From NCBI GenBank assembly GCA_943327315.2, contig CALPWQ020000002.1:1-64000 (forward strand): a DNA stretch of 64,000 nucleotides. Direction: 5' to 3'. Positions within the stretch are counted from its first letter, which is position 1, and each line of letters opens with the position of its first letter. The position numbers and the translations under genes were made by a program. Positions 17,810-26,608 of this stretch are shown piece after piece. The stretch is from Chitinophaga pinensis (GTDB taxonomy: Bacteria; Bacteroidota; Bacteroidia; Flavobacteriales_D; Crocinitomicaceae). The notes below the pieces were generated by a model, which was not told where the DNA came from, did no database searches, and was given only the letters and a program-made list of their open reading frames with translations.

Positions 17810-19416
17810 GACTTGCGCTTACGATGAACAGACAGCTTATGATTCGATATCGGTGTAAACTCGTCAATTCCCATAATCACCAAATGTCCACCTTCCGTTT
17901 CGAAATCATCTTTCAAGTGATGCAATGTTTCGATGACCGAATGATCTACCAATACACAGTCGCTCACATCCAATACAACATCTGATGTCAATGGGAACTC
18001 TAAGAGTTTATTTTTTACTTTAATAAAGTTGCTAAACACAGCTGCGCCTTTTACTTTAACAGTATTGCCGTTAACAATCATTTTAGAGTTAAACAAACTT
18101 TTAAAGGAAACACCACGAGAAAGGTGCAAGATCAATTCCAACAAAATACCTACTGCAATACCAACCAATAGGTCTGTGGCAAGCGTGAAGATAATTGTCA
18201 CAATGAAAACTGCAATTTGATCCATTCCAATTTTTGCCATGTAACCAAATTCTCTTGGGTGTGCCAGTTTCCATCCCACACCGATCAACATTGCCGCAAG
18301 CGCCGCTTTGGGGATTAAATCACTAAACGACACAGCAAAAATCAAAAACAACAAGATGAAAACACCGTGGAAGAAATTCGCCCAACGTGTTTTACCACCG
18401 TTGCTCACATTCGCGGAAGAACGCGCCACTTCACTAATCATTGGCAATCCTCCAAGGACACCAGCGATGATGTTTCCAATTCCGACAGCAATAAGGTCTT
18501 TATTGGTGTTCGATTTTCTTTTGTACGGATCAAGCATGTCCACTGCTTTCACTGTCAACAAGGCTTCAAGGCTACCCACCAAAGCAAACATGATAACAAA
18601 TTTAATGAACGTACCTGTTTGAGAAAAACCGTCAAAGTTGACATTCACGCCTAAAATTTTATCTAAACCTTCATCAAATTTCAACAGAGGAGTGTACCCA
18701 TTTCCATTGTGTATTCCCAGGTAATTTGAAAGAGGAATCGAAACGATTAAAACAACGACAGCCGAAGGAATCTTCTTGAAGGCTTTAATAGGGATCATTG
18801 GCCATCCAAAAACGATTCCTAAACAAACGAATCCTACTATGTCTACATCTTTATGTTGGAGAAAATGTGCGAAGGTATTTTTTAACTCTACCAACAATTC
18901 GAGGGGTTCAACCATTGGCTTGCCCGACTCGGTTACCGGGTTCATTCCAAATAAGATATGTAACTGCTTGCTGATGATGATGATGCCAATAGCCGCCAAC
19001 ATGCCGTGCACCGCTGACAAGGGGAAAAAGTCGCTCAATGAACCCAATTTCAAAAGTCCAAAAAGTACTTGAACAACACCCGCAACGACAATAGCACCTA
19101 GTGCCAGCCTCCATCCCAAGTCAGAATCACCATGACCTAGTTCTGCAACAGAACCGGCAACAATGACAATCAGTCCTGCGGCAGGACCTTTTATTGTCAA
19201 TAAGGATCCAGCAAAGAAGGAAACGACGATACCCCCGATCATGGCGGTAATCAATCCATAAATCGGTGGGAAATCACTAGCGCCAGCAATACCCAAACTC
19301 AATGGCAGGGCCAAAAGAAAGACGAGAAATCCAGATAGTGCATCTGATGAGAAATTTTGTTTGAGTCCTTTGAATCCATCCAGAGGAATGCTCTTTTTAT
19401 TGTTATAGTTGGACAT
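17806..19416 (-). CDS. SulP-family inorganic anion transporter with STAS domain
   Basis: FLVFLLALPLSLGIAGASDFPPIYGLITAMIGG; C-term STAS (VVLDVSDCVLVDHSVIETL). Confidence 0.95.
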   Translation of the reverse strand: MSNYNNKKSIPLDGFKGLKQNFSSDALSGFLVFLLALPLSLGIAGASDFPPIYGLITAMIGGIVVSFFAGSLLTIKGPAAGLIVIVAGSVAELGHGDSDLGWRLALGAIVVAGVVQVLFGLLKLGSLSDFFPLSAVHGMLAAIGIIIISKQLHILFGMNPVTESGKPMVEPLELLVELKNTFAHFLQHKDVDIVGFVCLGIVFGWPMIPIKAFKKIPSAVVVLIVSIPLSNYLGIHNGNGYTPLLKFDEGLDKILGVNVNFDGFSQTGTFIKFVIMFALVGSLEALLTVKAVDMLDPYKRKSNTNKDLIAVGIGNIIAGVLGGLPMISEVARSSANVSNGGKTRWANFFHGVFILLFLIFAVSFSDLIPKAALAAMLIGVGWKLAHPREFGYMAKIGMDQIAVFIVTIIFTLATDLLVGIAVGILLELILHLSRGVSFKSLFNSKMIVNGNTVKVKGAAVFSNFIKVKNKLLEFPLTSDVVLDVSDCVLVDHSVIETLHHLKDDFETEGGHLVIMGIDEFTPISNHKLSVHRKRKS

Positions 19417-19441
19417 AATATATAGTCTATATGGTTAAAAT

Positions 19442-21310
19442 TTATGAAGATCTTTTTGCGGTTTCATGGTATGTTTTCACGTGCGGTCCAAGGAAGATTC
19501 GCGCATACATACGAATCGATGCCAGCCCGTTGATGATTAAGCTCATGGCTATTAAAAATGCCAGTAGGATTTGGTTTTCTTCAATGTGAGAGATAATTAA
19601 ATCCTCTCCAATGAATGTTGGTGTAATTGGAAAACCTGAGATACCCAGGCACGCAAGAAGAAAAACCGAGGCAATGCGCGGATGTTCATAGACATGTCCG
19701 TAGAAACGATCCAAACTCACCCACTCTCCTTGTTTTCGGAGTCGTTGGACGCACAGATACCCCAATAAACCACAGGCAATCACTCCACTTAGGTACCAGA
19801 TATGGTGAGAAACATCAAAGTGTTTGTTGAATGAGATGGCCAAAGCAATACATAAATGGTTCATGATGATTAAACTCCAGCTCAAGCGCACACTCTTGCG
19901 TTCTGTAAAAGCTTTGATGACCATCAACAATCCAATCAATCCGAATAGAAGCGGAAGATATGCTCTCAAGCGAACAGGTACAACATCAGGATTCATGGCC
20001 AGCACAAGTCCAGTGACAAATGTCAAGGCAAAGAAATAATAGACATTTTTAAAGGTGAGGAAAGCCCAACGTGAACCTAATTTCTTCAGTGGATTCCACA
20101 TGCTGCGGTACATGAACGAATCGAGGTTCCATTCTTTTAAACTCAACATATAAAACGTGTATTCTATGCGTCGAGGCCAAGAATCTTCGATGGTTTTTTG
20201 ACGAGGAACAAAGTTGTAGAATTGCTCACGAATCTTATAGCTTACCACAGAAGGAGAAACCAACAATTGGTAGGTTCTCAAGAATGCGTTCCCAGCGACA
20301 TGCACGAGTGCAACTTCCTGCAAACCAATGGCAATCTCGATGAAGATTAAGCCAATCTGAGCAATGGACGAATAGGCAATTTGGCTTTTTACTGTAGACT
20401 GAACCCTCGCGGACATTGTTGCTATGACCGCTGTAATCACCCCAATGAACACAACAAATACCCTGAAAGATGTTTGCTGTTCCCAAAATGGATAGGTACG
20501 CATCAACAAGAAAGCACCGATATGCACCGAAAGTGACCCATAGAAAATGGCACTAGACGGTGTTGGTCCCTCCATGGCACGTGGTAACCAAGACGAAAAT
20601 GGAAACTGAGCCGATTTCGCTGCTGCAGAAATGAAGAACATAAACGCAATGGTAAATCCAAGCATGCTGTGTTCTGCCAAATGCTCGTGCACTAGCTCAT
20701 AATTATTGAGCTTGAAGAAGGAAATGTTCTCGTGCCATAAGTGATGACTCAACCACATCGCCATGATGATTCCTACATCTCCAATGCGATAAATTGAAAA
20801 CACCTTCACGGCGTTCTTTACTGGCAGGTAGCGATCACGGTAGAACGCAATCAACAAGAACGACGACAAACCAAGGACCTCCCAACCAATGAACAGCGTT
20901 TCAATATTCCCTGAGAAAATAATGATGTTGTAACCAAGATAAAAAAGCAAGATCACATTAAAAAAGCGCTTGTAGCCTTCTTCTCTGTGCAAGTAATACT
21001 GGCTATAGACCGTAATAATGAATGTCAGTAAGGCACCAATAATGAGGTATGTCAAGGTAATTCCATCAAAATAGAAATCGATGTAGAAATCGTAATCCTT
21101 TGCTTTAAAAATTGAGAATTCCTTCAAATTGATAACATGAGCACCTTTAAGCAGCCACAAAATGGAAAAGAAAAGGGCGGAGAACAACTGAATACCAACG
21201 GTTGTAAACGACAAGCGTGACAACCACACTTCCTTTTTTCGGGGAATAAGTAGGCTTAAGAAGAACCCGACGAATGGAAGGACAATGAACAAATTGATAT
21301 ACCACTCCAT
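19442..21310 (-). CDS. dabB: NuoL-like proton-conducting subunit, DabB-type
   Basis: LFIGWEVLGLSSFLLIAFYRDRYLPVKNAVKVF...SAQFPFSSWLPRAMEGPTPSSAIFYGSLSVHIGAFLLMR; 2 bp from dabA. Confidence 0.9.
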   Translation of the reverse strand: MEWYINLFIVLPFVGFFLSLLIPRKKEVWLSRLSFTTVGIQLFSALFFSILWLLKGAHVINLKEFSIFKAKDYDFYIDFYFDGITLTYLIIGALLTFIITVYSQYYLHREEGYKRFFNVILLFYLGYNIIIFSGNIETLFIGWEVLGLSSFLLIAFYRDRYLPVKNAVKVFSIYRIGDVGIIMAMWLSHHLWHENISFFKLNNYELVHEHLAEHSMLGFTIAFMFFISAAAKSAQFPFSSWLPRAMEGPTPSSAIFYGSLSVHIGAFLLMRTYPFWEQQTSFRVFVVFIGVITAVIATMSARVQSTVKSQIAYSSIAQIGLIFIEIAIGLQEVALVHVAGNAFLRTYQLLVSPSVVSYKIREQFYNFVPRQKTIEDSWPRRIEYTFYMLSLKEWNLDSFMYRSMWNPLKKLGSRWAFLTFKNVYYFFALTFVTGLVLAMNPDVVPVRLRAYLPLLFGLIGLLMVIKAFTERKSVRLSWSLIIMNHLCIALAISFNKHFDVSHHIWYLSGVIACGLLGYLCVQRLRKQGEWVSLDRFYGHVYEHPRIASVFLLACLGISGFPITPTFIGEDLIISHIEENQILLAFLIAMSLIINGLASIRMYARIFLGPHVKTYHETAKRSS

Positions 21311-21312
21311 AT

Positions 21313-23808
21313 TTAAACAGTTTTAAGTAAATACACAGGGATATTTTCCTGTTCCTTGCCAATGATCGCATCAATATCTTGAGCAACTGGTGGTGTTTCT
21401 CCCAGATAAATGAGAGGTTCAAATACACCCTTTTTGTACAGTGACAATTCTTTTGTAACCGGATGTATGGCACATATTTTCACCCATTCATTCTCGAACC
21501 ATTCAAACGTTGCTGGATTGATTTTCATTGTTTTCAACACAACTTCAGGGGTATGTTCCACAATGACCAAGAGGCGAAGTGGATCATGAACCTCAATCAT
21601 TTGACTTGGAAGTCCTGTGCGCAAATCACCATCTGTTCCATTCGCTACACCAATCAATCCCATCACATTGTGTGGCAGTTTTGTGCCAGCACCCAATTGT
21701 TGATTGTCGGTTCGTGAAAAATAGTACTCAAGATTAATCCCCCCGCAAACTGGTGCTACAGCATTTAAAATCCCCAAGAGGTATTTTCCTTCAGGATCGG
21801 TCGTGCTATCGTATGAATTCAAGAATGAGCGTCGATCCAAAAAAAGATTTTCAGTCAAGGACCTACGACCTACAACACACAAGGTATTTGTTGCGTGGTT
21901 TAATTCTGGCCGTGGTTCGAAGAGAGAAACCGTTCTTTGCTTCACTTCGCGGTGAACCTTCCATGCCGATTTGTGTGTGTTAATGGACATAAATCGTCGA
22001 GATCGCTCACGAGCATTTTTCGTCAGTGCATGGTTAAAATGCGCATAGTTCTCGGCATGCAATGTTCTATTCTTCTCGTGAAGTGCATCCAAATCATAGA
22101 ATGAAATTTCATCACGAGAAGTATCATGCAATGCCCCAACAAATTGCGTTGTCGATGGAATATCAATTCCACGTTCGCGCAACATGTTACGTACAATAGG
22201 ATGATTTCCAATGTGACAAATCACACGCGCATTGACAGATCCTGGTCGGCCAGAACAAGCGCCACAATCGTAACCTGCGTAGTGGGTATTGTTGACACTA
22301 CTTGACCCATGTCCTACCGCATAAATCAATGGTGCGAAATGATCGACAAGGCCGATACTTCGGAGTAAATTCTCCAAGCGATCTGTCATTTCCGTTAATG
22401 TATATCCAATTTGCAATCCTTCCGGAGTCATTTCACCGTTGGTATTTTCAATCGTCAAGGTTGAGAATTCATCCATATGATTGAAGGATGAGACAGAAGA
22501 CTGTGACTGTTCAGGTTTAAAAATCAACAAAAACAATTTTACAATGGACCAAAAACCAAGTGTATGTGTAATGATCCAACCGAGTACAAGGCCATGCGTA
22601 TGTTTCCCAAAGTGGAAATCTTTTTTTCTGCTAATGCTACTCTCCAACTCGCGAATCAAGTACTTCGGAGTTATGGGTGCAGGACACACTTTCGTATAGA
22701 ACTTACCGTGTTCTGGCTGGTAGTAGAATTCAACACCAAAAAATCCTGCAGTACCATAGGTGCCACAATTTGGATCTTCTTCCTCAACATAACGACGCAA
22801 GGAACATTCACGGTCGTCAATGCAAAAGATAGATTGAAATGACTTGCTTGTTTTCTCTGCTTCAACGCGTGAGACTTTAATGCCACTCAAGACATTGTTG
22901 TAGAAAGTCCACTCAAAAGCATCCTGCCACAAACGTTGAAAACGCTGAGTTTCTGATGGAATAACATCTTCGAAAAGCGGAGTTGGACGCTCAGTCATGC
23001 GTGTGGCAAGTGGTGCCCAAATTGCCCCAAAGTGGTCATCTAAGGCATCGATTTCCATCAACAATTCCAGTTGAATGAACTCCTCCAACGAAATTTTTCT
23101 GGCATCCGTCAAGGCTCCTGGATTGTCATCGATTACAGATACGATGCCTGACCACCCTGGATGTGCACATTGTTGATCCATCAAATACTGCTCGAACAAG
23201 GACTCGTCACCAACGATCATTTGCAGTAAACTCTCGGTCGTGAATCCACCGGAAACAAGAAGGGTGCGTACCTTGTTTGTTCTAAAGAAGCTCGTCAAAC
23301 TATTTTTTTCCAACTCCCGCAAGGAAGAGATCAACCCCTCATCGTTGTGGGGGAAATTCCAAATGGCTACACCTTGATCGAGGTAGCTCCCAATGATTCG
23401 GAACAATATTGGGTGCACCAACGAATCGAGATCTATCCGAAACTGAGATTTCCATGTTGACCGCAAGCGACCGATTCGCGGAATTAGGGTGTCTTCCGAA
23501 CGCGCAGTAAGCAGCTGGTCTTTTGTGATTTTTGGACCATCATTTTCCTGTGTTTCCAAGATTTTGTTAAGAACCTCATCATTGATCTTTCCATTGGCAT
23601 ACAGCGCTTGATATTCTTCTAAGGATAAATATACTTTGTAGCCAAAAATTTGAGCTGCTTCGGCTAATCCTGTGTGAAAGAATTTCTCCTGAAATGCGTG
23701 CAAGGTATTGTGATGGATAAAATCCTTCAATGGTGCTTGCGACGGAAGATAATGTTTAAGTTGATGAAGCGCATGATCCCTATCAAAGGATGCATGTAAA
23801 TTTGTCAT
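21313..23808 (-). CDS. dabA: DUF2309/UPF0753 protein, DabA-type carbonic-anhydrase-like subunit
   Basis: FCIDDRECSLRRYVE and YAVGHGSSSVNNTHYAGYDCGACSGRPG (candidate zinc-site motifs). Confidence 0.93.
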   Translation of the reverse strand: MTNLHASFDRDHALHQLKHYLPSQAPLKDFIHHNTLHAFQEKFFHTGLAEAAQIFGYKVYLSLEEYQALYANGKINDEVLNKILETQENDGPKITKDQLLTARSEDTLIPRIGRLRSTWKSQFRIDLDSLVHPILFRIIGSYLDQGVAIWNFPHNDEGLISSLRELEKNSLTSFFRTNKVRTLLVSGGFTTESLLQMIVGDESLFEQYLMDQQCAHPGWSGIVSVIDDNPGALTDARKISLEEFIQLELLMEIDALDDHFGAIWAPLATRMTERPTPLFEDVIPSETQRFQRLWQDAFEWTFYNNVLSGIKVSRVEAEKTSKSFQSIFCIDDRECSLRRYVEEEDPNCGTYGTAGFFGVEFYYQPEHGKFYTKVCPAPITPKYLIRELESSISRKKDFHFGKHTHGLVLGWIITHTLGFWSIVKLFLLIFKPEQSQSSVSSFNHMDEFSTLTIENTNGEMTPEGLQIGYTLTEMTDRLENLLRSIGLVDHFAPLIYAVGHGSSSVNNTHYAGYDCGACSGRPGSVNARVICHIGNHPIVRNMLRERGIDIPSTTQFVGALHDTSRDEISFYDLDALHEKNRTLHAENYAHFNHALTKNARERSRRFMSINTHKSAWKVHREVKQRTVSLFEPRPELNHATNTLCVVGRRSLTENLFLDRRSFLNSYDSTTDPEGKYLLGILNAVAPVCGGINLEYYFSRTDNQQLGAGTKLPHNVMGLIGVANGTDGDLRTGLPSQMIEVHDPLRLLVIVEHTPEVVLKTMKINPATFEWFENEWVKICAIHPVTKELSLYKKGVFEPLIYLGETPPVAQDIDAIIGKEQENIPVYLLKTV

Positions 23809-23865
23809 TTTGAGCGTTTAAACTGTTAATATTCATACTTAAAGGCTTAGGCCTGGATGAATTTT

Positions 23866-24243
23866 CTACAGTCGAATATTCTCAAATAAAAGAAACAATG
23901 GGATCTCCTGACTTCGAAGTGGTTTCAGATAAGGAGCCGATGATGCAAATAAATAGTTTTGAAAGGTGACATGAGAAGAGAAACAGTGAAAGAAATCATC
24001 ACTTTCATCGTCATCAATATCGCTTGATTCTTCTTCAATATCCTCTTCAACTTCTGAAACATCAAGATCCTCCGTCAACGATTGACCAAGAATTTGAAGA
24101 GTTTTAAGGTCTTTAAGAACTGTTTGCGATTGATTTGTAGATAATTTAATCGCTGAACCGAACAATGAATTGCTGAACAAATTGAAGGCTATGGCAAAAA
24201 TTGCCAAAAGCATTACACATCTGTTTAACTTAAAATTCATCAT
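23866..24243 (-). CDS. Small membrane-anchored acidic protein heading the dab operon
   Basis: Hydrophobic N-terminus then DVSEVEEDIEEESSDIDDDESDDFFHCFSSH; same strand, 57 bp before dabA. Confidence 0.75.
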   Translation of the reverse strand: MMNFKLNRCVMLLAIFAIAFNLFSNSLFGSAIKLSTNQSQTVLKDLKTLQILGQSLTEDLDVSEVEEDIEEESSDIDDDESDDFFHCFSSHVTFQNYLFASSAPYLKPLRSQEIPLFLLFENIRL

Positions 24244-24248
24244 GAGCG

Positions 24249-24256
24249 CAAATATA
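24249..24256 (-). promoter_or_regulatory. -7 box TATATTTG
   Basis: CAAATATA on +, 5 nt from start codon. Confidence 0.6.
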
Positions 24257-24313
24257 GTGAAGTCATTGCAAAACGTGACACAAACACTATGTCTTTAACA
24301 AACGTTGACATCG

Positions 24314-25276
24314 CTATTGAAAGTCGATCGAAATTGTTAAGAGTTCTGAATTCAATCCATCATTATCCGTCACAAGAACACAATTCATTTTATCTTCTTG
24401 ATTTTCAATAATTGTTATGGACTCTACCTTGTACTTTTCGCGTTTATCCTTTCCAACAAGTTGAACAGTTTCTGGCCTATAATGCTGTTGAATATTTTCC
24501 AAATCAATTACGCCAAGATAACTGCCCAATATTTCACCGTCCTGCACCCAATCGTCTGTATCCTCAACCGACGCAGTAAAAACAATGCGGTTGTGCTTCT
24601 GATCTCCAGCAGCTCCAGAGAATCCAGCTCGAATGTTATTCATTTCAGGCAAGTCAATGGAATAAACCTTCAATTTCAATACGGCTGATTCTTGGTGAAT
24701 AAACTCCATAAAATGTTCAACATTCATCACAATCAACTTATTCTTCCCCCGGTTGAATAGATAGAGTTTTCCGTTGACCTCAGCTGCAGCTTCGATGTTC
24801 AATTCACTCAGTTCTAGTTTTGCTGCATCCCGAATTTGATCGTACAGATTTTGTAGTGAAAAGGTTCCTACTGTATTTTTCTCCTGCAAATCAATTATCT
24901 TCCCCTCAAAACGATGCGGTTTTTTCGATCCTGAGCCAAAAACAACGAGGTACAACTTACCTTTCCAGGAAATTTTTGTCATCGCTTCGAAATCGTGTTT
25001 TTCAGCTTTCGGTAATATTCCCTCTTCATTGGGTAGGTAGTCACCCAACATATATTGCGCAGTGCGATTGAATGAAGCATCCAACACGTACATCCAAGGT
25101 GCGTTATCTCCAATAACAAAATAGGCATTGTCGATGTATTCAATTCCAGATGCAGATGGGATATCGGTTAATTCCCGGATTGATTTTACCTCACATTTCA
25201 TTTTCTCCTGCGGTTGACACGATGAAAGCAGCACAAAGATGCCAATGACTTGAATCCAATTTTTCGGAGTTCCCAC
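24314..25276 (-). CDS. Hypothetical lipoprotein, DUF6929-like
   Basis: FVLLSSCQPQ lipobox; SIRELTDIPSASGIEYIDNAYFVIGDNAPWMYVLD. Confidence 0.75.
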   Translation of the reverse strand: MGTPKNWIQVIGIFVLLSSCQPQEKMKCEVKSIRELTDIPSASGIEYIDNAYFVIGDNAPWMYVLDASFNRTAQYMLGDYLPNEEGILPKAEKHDFEAMTKISWKGKLYLVVFGSGSKKPHRFEGKIIDLQEKNTVGTFSLQNLYDQIRDAAKLELSELNIEAAAEVNGKLYLFNRGKNKLIVMNVEHFMEFIHQESAVLKLKVYSIDLPEMNNIRAGFSGAAGDQKHNRIVFTASVEDTDDWVQDGEILGSYLGVIDLENIQQHYRPETVQLVGKDKREKYKVESITIIENQEDKMNCVLVTDNDGLNSELLTISIDFQ

Positions 25277-26488
25277 TTATTTTAATCCAAAATGCTTTTC
25301 TGCTTCATCAGCGATATATCCTCCAATAGCCAAGGATGCCGTTGCAGCAGGTGAAGGAGCGTTCAAGACATGGATTGAACGGCCATGGTACTCGATTCTG
25401 AAATCATCGCGGGTATCTCCATCTTGTGCCAGTAAAAGTGCACGTACACCTGAACGACCCGGATGAATGTCTTCCATCGTGAGTGAAGGAATCATGCGTT
25501 GCAATGTTTTCAAGAACAAGCGCTTCGAAAATGCTCTACGGTACTCATTGATTCCAAAAGACATGTTGTTGAAGAACAATTTCCAAGTGCCTCCATAGGT
25601 CAAGGCATCGACCGTATCGCGCAAGGAAAAGTCAGTCTTTCCATAACCCTCACGCTTGAAAGTAAACACGGCATTCGGGCCACATTCAATTTCTCCATCG
25701 GTCATTCGGGTAAAATGCACTCCTAGAAATGGAAAGTCTGGATCAGGCACAGGATAAATCAGATTTTTGACTTTATGTTTCGCCTCTTCAGTGAGTTCGT
25801 AATAATCTCCTCGGAATCCCACCACTTTTTCTTTCAAGTTTACCCCATCCTTCTTGGCCAAACGATCGGCTTGCAATCCGGCACAGAACACAAGGTATTT
25901 CGCTTCAAATGAGCCTTTATTGGTCATGATCTTCGATGTTTCTTCTCCTTTTTCGATGCCGAGCACTTCATGACCGAGGTGCATTTCACTTGCTGAATTG
26001 ATGGCCAATGCGAGTTCAGCCATCTTCTCTGTCGCACCTCTAAAATCAATAATCCCTGTGCAGGGCACCCAAATTCCGCCGATACTTTCAACGTATGGTT
26101 CGATGTCTTGTACTTCGGCGGCATTAATCTTTTGAATCCCTTCAATTTCATTTTCCATCCCCGTTTTAAACACTTTCTCTAGATTGGGGAGTTCTTTTTC
26201 ATCAGTAGCAACTACCACTTTCCCACACACATCGTGAGCGATGCCGTATTCTTTGGCAAAGGCTACCAATTCGTGACGACCTTGAATGCAGTTTCTTGCT
26301 TTAAGTGAACCCGGCTTGTAATATAAACCAGAGTGGATAACCCCTGAATTGTGTCCTGTTTGATGATCGGCCAATTTATCCATCTTCTCAATCAATATGA
26401 TTTTCAAGTTTGGATTTTTCTTTTGGAGCTTATAAAATGTGGCTGCTCCAACGATGCCTCCACCAATTACTGCGATATCAAATGCCAT
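25277..26488 (-). CDS. lhgO: L-2-hydroxyglutarate oxidase
   Basis: MAFDIAVIGGGIVGAATFYKL...GHNSGVIHSGLYYKPGSLKARNC...HPGRSGVRALLL. Confidence 0.95.
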   Translation of the reverse strand: MAFDIAVIGGGIVGAATFYKLQKKNPNLKIILIEKMDKLADHQTGHNSGVIHSGLYYKPGSLKARNCIQGRHELVAFAKEYGIAHDVCGKVVVATDEKELPNLEKVFKTGMENEIEGIQKINAAEVQDIEPYVESIGGIWVPCTGIIDFRGATEKMAELALAINSASEMHLGHEVLGIEKGEETSKIMTNKGSFEAKYLVFCAGLQADRLAKKDGVNLKEKVVGFRGDYYELTEEAKHKVKNLIYPVPDPDFPFLGVHFTRMTDGEIECGPNAVFTFKREGYGKTDFSLRDTVDALTYGGTWKLFFNNMSFGINEYRRAFSKRLFLKTLQRMIPSLTMEDIHPGRSGVRALLLAQDGDTRDDFRIEYHGRSIHVLNAPSPAATASLAIGGYIADEAEKHFGLK

Positions 26489-26545
26489 TGCTTGTATTTT
26501 AAGGTCCAAATTTAAGGATTATCAAGCGGCTTTGTCCATTGAAAA

Positions 26546-26578
26546 CAAAAAAGGCTACATTTCTGCAGCCTCTTTTTT
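26546..26578 (-). terminator. Hairpin terminator (possibly bidirectional)
   Basis: AAAAAAGGCTACATTTCTGCAGCCTCTTTTTT. Confidence 0.75.
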
Positions 26579-26608
26579 ATTCCATTTACATGGAATCTAT
26601 TGATTCTA

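Noticed and set aside
18029-18654. Antisense ORFs over sulP and similar ones over dabA, secDF, sucD and the glycosyltransferases
   Set aside because: Lie opposite strongly conserved genes; composition typical of antisense shadows
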